Assembly: GCA_019914945.1 (NCBI GenBank)
Contig: CM034100.1
Location: 15,201,096 to 15,265,095, forward strand
From: Typha latifolia
Taxonomy: Eukaryota > Streptophyta > Magnoliopsida > Poales > Typhaceae
Direction: 5' to 3'
Length of the DNA stretch: 64,000 nt
In this document: positions 59,980 to 64,000 of the stretch, piece by piece
Numbering within the stretch: position 1 is the stretch's first letter
Layout of the letters: each line of letters begins with the position of its first letter
Notes under the pieces: generated by a model
Database searches by the model: none
Seen by the model: only the letters and a program-made list of their open reading frames with translations
What the model was told of the DNA's origin: nothing
Translations under genes and position numbers: made by a program

Positions 59980-62900
59980 TCACCTCCATACAGTTTCATT
60001 CGCATCTGTGAAGATAGCATTATGATGTTCGATGAGGCATTGGATAGCCTCAATGGCACCATAATCGGGGGGGAAACCATCATCCAATGGTATCTGGGAA
60101 GAAGCATCAGCACCGTCATCTTCATCTGCTAAGAAACAGCAAAGATGTTAGCACTGCAATTAGTTTATCCCCATTAACCACGGAAGTCTTATCCTTCCCA
60201 ACTTTGGCATTGTGTCATCTTCATCTTTGAATATATTTTTGAGGATTTATCAATTTTACTGTAGAGATCATAAACCCTGTTATATAATGCAATTTCATGC
60301 TGTTATTTTACGAAATTATATTGATTTGAAGGTATTAAACTTCCTAAACTGCTTCTTTTTCATTCAGTCCAGCTGAACAAAGTGATGAATTTTGCGAGAA
60401 AACCATTAACAAGAATTATAAGACTGCCATCAACACGTTGTTATGTTGTTTTTTAAGTTTTAACCATTTATCTCTTCATTTCTGGTCTGATGATACATTT
60501 CAGCTAAGTTGTTTTTGGTAACATGACTGATATGGTTATATATTATTTTGAATAGATTTGGTTATGCTTACTTATAGTTTGTTTTCTTAAACTTTGACTT
60601 AGTATCACTTTGCCCCTCAACAATGAAAGAGGTGCGAGTGTTATACTTTAGATGTTATAATGAGTAATTTGTTCACTTCATAGTTGAGGGTAGTTTTATC
60701 ATAAAATAAAAAAGGTTGAGAAAAGCAATGTGATACTTAGTCAAAGTTCAAGGGGGCAAAATGTAATTAAGCTATATGGTTATGTTAAGTCATGGCTATA
60801 GTTGGCTCATGGGAAAAGCTGAGCCAAAACTCTGATTATAACCAGGATAATAGAGGGCTTCATTTAGATATGATGAAAATACAGGACTTGAGCCATAGAG
60901 TTACTATAAACCACCTATCTATTCAATAAGAACCTATCTGTTCCAAGTAAATTCACAAATAATCAATAAAAAGTATCCTCATAATATCCTATAGTTTGGG
61001 AAAAAAAAAGTTGTTCATATGGCTTTTATGCATAGGTAGAAAAAAAGAGAGAGAGAGAGAGAGAAGTTTATTTAGTTTAAAAAGAAAAAAAAATTAAAAT
61101 ATTCTTATCGACTTACTTGAGATTCCAAATATACCTAAAATATGAGTTAAATGATAGCCAACTAGCCAAGTTAAAAGAGGCATCTAAATAATGCTAAAAT
61201 GTGGCGGTGAGGATATGCAAAACCCAAAAAATTATTCTGATGTCCTTTAGTAGATTTTAGGAAAAAAGCCCAAACTTACCCAAATATTTATCCCATTCAT
61301 TATTGTTTGGTGCTAGATCCACAATCTTGGGAGGACCCCTGAATGTACACCTAAGGTGACTGCGTAAATCGGCTCCAGAATCATCTTGCTGCCACATAAT
61401 CAAAGGTGCGAGCTCCACAGCGAGGCTATGAGCATCCATCTGCATTTGAGTAAAAAAACTGATCAAACACACAACCCAAATATCGAAAGAACATCTCATG
61501 TTAAGAGCGTCTCAAATGCAAGTTTCATGGGTTAATGAGTGTAGTGAAATTGGATAAGGCAAAAGATCCTACACAACATTTATACGAGAACATGAAAGAG
61601 ATAAAGATAAAACTAAGCAAGGATAGTAACAAAAATTTCATTTTTCAGTAGAATAATTAATTGGGTTTGACAAGTCCCAGAGCATGGTTAGTTTCAGTAC
61701 AAAGTCAAGTTGGTCAATGGTAGTACTGTTACGACAACAAAAAAATAGTTAGACTGATTGTTCAAATAAATTGGCTACCAGTAATTGTTAGAAAAGATTA
61801 AGAAAATCACCTTATAAATGACAAAGTAAAAGAGCAAATATGAAGTCATCGAATTAAACTGCTTTCACAAATCATATATGCACATTAAATAAACTAAACA
61901 AAACTTGTGCTGCGTTCTATTAAATCTTTTAAAGGAAACTAGGACAATTATGAACTATTTACTCATCATTTAACTCATATGTGTTCAAAGATTACTCCTT
62001 ACATACCATGATACAAATGTAGCAACACAAAGGGAACATGTATGCTTGCACTCGAGCACACAAAGCTATCTTTAAGAAAAAGTGCCTTTCTGCATACATA
62101 GTGTGAGTCACTTGAGTGCCCATTTGCATCAAGTATAAAAACTAGATAGAGGTGTATCAGCTTCTACATACCAAAAATTGTTATTTTAATAAAAGGTTCC
62201 TTTATTGCACCAATATGGCAGGAGAACAGAATATCCGATTTGATAAAAATTGGTTGAACTGGAAATCTTAATGATTCAACCAACTCTCCAACTAGAAGAA
62301 ATTTCTCATTAAGTTGCAGCAACCACTAGGATATCCCTTACACATCCAAAAGCTTATCCTACTTTCTAATGTATAAATCTCGACACTTATCCTACTCTTT
62401 TCAGAATTATGTGTGAACCAATGGTCCCCTTTGATGGGGAATATTATATATGGTATACGAATAAAGCGAATAAACTATAGAAAGGAGACTACATTGTTAA
62501 GTGAGGGCTTCTGGCTCCTCAAAAGAACAGAGCAGGAAGAAACTCAACCATTTTTCCAAAGTTTCTGGATGTCTAGTTTTATTCCTTTAGTGTGAACCAG
62601 AGTCCCCTTTAGATAGGAAATCTTTATAGATTTTTATGGACATGAATAAAGCAAAAATGAAAACAAAGAAAATAGACTACCTTGTTGAGAGACAACTTCT
62701 GGCTCACTTGAAGAAGCAGAGCAGTAACAAATTCCAGTGTCATGTAACTCACATTTGGAAGATTCTTCAAAATGTTTCTCATATCATGTATGTTACTCCT
62801 TGCATCTCTAATCTTATGATACAGAGAAAATGTAGTAAGTGGCTCAGGAAGGCTAGCAAGATAACACTTAATCAGTGCAGCCACATCTATTGGGTTTACA

Positions 62901-63269
62901 CCCTCTGGTAACGAAGCATTCCAATCTGTGAAAAATAAATCAAGATATTATATTCAAGATTGTGTATTAAACTATTAACTGCACAAAACGGAAATAAAAT
63001 AATATCTACCTTGGTTGTAAAGTGCAATTAATTGCCGAATGACTTTTCTATCACCTTCGGATCTGAACAAGTACTCAGATTTCAATCCTAGGTCCAAAGG
63101 ATTCACCATCAGCACACAGTATTAGCTAAAAAAGGAAGTTATTACTTGTGAACTCATAACTCAATGTCACCTGATATGATTAGATTATCCGCACATCTCA
63201 CAAGTACTTGAGGCACGGGCCTAGAAGAGTGTTGCCGCTGCACAATGATCTCAATCGGAACACCAAAAA
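59980..63269 (-). CDS. RhoGAP-domain protein (5' partial)
   Basis: This is a GTPase-activating protein for Rho/Rop-type small GTPases, of the Arabidopsis At5g61530 type. Five minus-strand exons lie in the window: 63171-63269, 63010-63087, 62681-62925, 61280-61439 and 59980-60125; the start lies beyond 64000. The RhoGAP domain runs FGVPIEIIVQRQ, then SEYLFRSEGDRKVIRQL (the Arg after LF corresponds to the catalytic arginine finger), EGVNPIDVAALIKCYLASLP, EPLTTF, VSYMTLEFVTALLLQVSQ and MDAHSLAVELAPLIMW. The C-terminus reads AIEAIQCLIEHHNAIFTDAN then ETVWR. It lacks the CRIB motif arrangement of typical plant RopGAPs in the visible part. The last exon's acceptor is of the NAGNAG type. The partner GTPase is unknown. 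Confidence 0.9.
60586..60758. mobile_element. Small MITE-like element in a RhoGAP intron
   Basis: Left end: aactttgacttagtatcact then ttgcccctcaac; reverse complement of right end: aactttgactaagtatcaca then ttgcttttctcaacc. About 170 bp in all, with arms of about 35-40 bp and a non-coding centre. Confidence 0.7.
61029..61063 (+). repeat. GA microsatellite
   Basis: A run of ga dinucleotides follows a short poly-A, in an intron of the RhoGAP gene. Confidence 0.9.
62411..62530 (-). pseudogene. Relic copy of a RhoGAP exon end
   Basis: This segment is a diverged copy of 62590-62723, which contains the 3' end of the exon ending at 62681 plus its intron flank. Shared strings include gtgtgaacca/tgtgaaccag, gtcccctttgat/gtccccttta, gaataaagc, gactac, ttgtt, cttctggctc and agaacagagcag/agaagcagagcag. 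The copied donor is still a GT, preceded by AAT instead of AAG. It lies downstream of the true exon within the next intron. Confidence 0.8.
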
Positions 63270-64000
63270 CTGCAAATGTCGGAATAACATTACCTGTATC
63301 GTATTCCTATTTCTTTCGATATTTAAAATGATACACTTCACTATTTGAAATGTCAATCATCCTAAATTCAAGCTTAATCTTAAAGCAATAAATCTGAGGT
63401 TGGTAAAATATCATACATATTGCACTAAAAACCAAAGAGAGTCAAGGACTCACAATCTAGTGTGTCAGCAACACACTGGCTCAGCACAGCACGTTAGTGT
63501 GTCACCAACACACTGGCTCAGCATGGGACGTACCTCAATATGCGCCATGCTAAGCCAAGGCCACACTCCCCGTGTCTTTGGCACCGAAGTCTTTGATCTT
63601 AACTAATTCAGATGTGGTATTATGGAGCAAAATATATATGTATGCAAATTGCATTTGGCATTTACTCATGTTCTTCTTAATATCCAGAAGAAGTACTCTA
63701 AAGTGTAAAACATTTTGCATATGAATGAGGAGCAACGCACTTCCCAAGTTTCACAGAACTCAGAATGACTTTTTTTTTCTTTGTTTGGATCGTAGATTTT
63801 ATTATACTAGGTCACAATATTCAAGCTATGTTTTGGAGAATTTTAGTTTTTTACAAAAGCAGTTGAATTACATAATAGAGTTCCTATACTATATACCCTA
63901 TGTGATTATAATTAAGTCAGTTTTTCTTATGCTATACCTCTGTCTTTTGACCCTTTCTTTATTATCAGAAAGTCCATTTGTCGTAAGTGTCAAAATCACG
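63270..64000. other. Upstream intron of the RhoGAP gene
   Basis: The first in-window exon starts with an acceptor at 63270-63272 and two codon positions carried over from an earlier exon, so this stretch is intronic, at least in its left part. No further exon was recognised before the window ends. Confidence 0.5.
63449..63534 (+). repeat. Two-copy repeat with internal palindromes
   Basis: Two units of about 38 bp, each with tagtgtgtca then caacacactggctcagca, where gtgtgt and acacac can pair around cagca/ccaca-like loops. They lie upstream of the first in-window RhoGAP exon, in intron or 5' region. Confidence 0.75.

Overview
The window is nuclear DNA of a flowering plant, probably a non-grass monocot. 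It has intron-rich genes with GT-AG splice sites, AT-rich spacers full of short inverted-repeat elements, a plastid DNA insertion (petG/trnW) and plant-specific gene families. The monocot call is an inference: the ceramide kinase C-terminus looks closest to monocot versions as I remember them, and several genes (mTERF, APC8) have a very GC-rich 5' part that drops to AT-rich further on.

Layout. 0-5.8 kb: COP9 signalosome subunit 7 (+, 5' end off the window). 6.3-6.6 kb: plastid fragment with petG and trnW-CCA. 8.1-10.2 kb: decayed or divergent SNF7/VPS32-like ESCRT-III gene (-). 12.3-16.7 kb: protein with three RanBP2-type zinc fingers (+). 19.7-24.0 kb: Nudix hydrolase of the NUDT8 type (+). 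24.8-27.9 kb: PPPDE/DeSI-like protease (+). 28.8-31.5 kb: FKBP20-2-like thylakoid-lumen immunophilin (-). 31.8-34.3 kb: three consecutive inverted-repeat elements. 34.5-36.0 kb: two tandem type I MADS-box genes (+). 36.5-45.0 kb: ceramide kinase (-, 12 exons). 45.9-47.5 kb: PnsB3, a 2Fe-2S subunit of the plastid NDH complex (+). 49.0-50.7 kb: intronless mTERF of the MTERF18/SHOT1 type (+). 54.9-59.1 kb: APC8/CDC23 (+). 60.0-63.3 kb: RhoGAP-domain protein (-, 5' end off the window).

The genes are independent eukaryotic transcription units and not a pathway cluster. Themes shared by several are protein turnover and signalling (CSN7, APC8, DeSI), chloroplast electron transport (FKBP20-2, PnsB3) and sphingolipid/Rop signalling. 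Exon models were built by hand from reading frame, splice-site dinucleotides and phase, and every accepted model keeps phase across all junctions. No clearly new multi-gene system is visible. The most interesting items are the MADS pair with a 15-bp deletion in one DNA-binding domain, a foldback hairpin upstream of it, small recent duplications that copied splice donors inside introns (PnsB3, RhoGAP), two GC-AG introns, a possible frame-switching cassette exon in CSN7, and a dense population of MITE-like elements, two of them inside gene introns.
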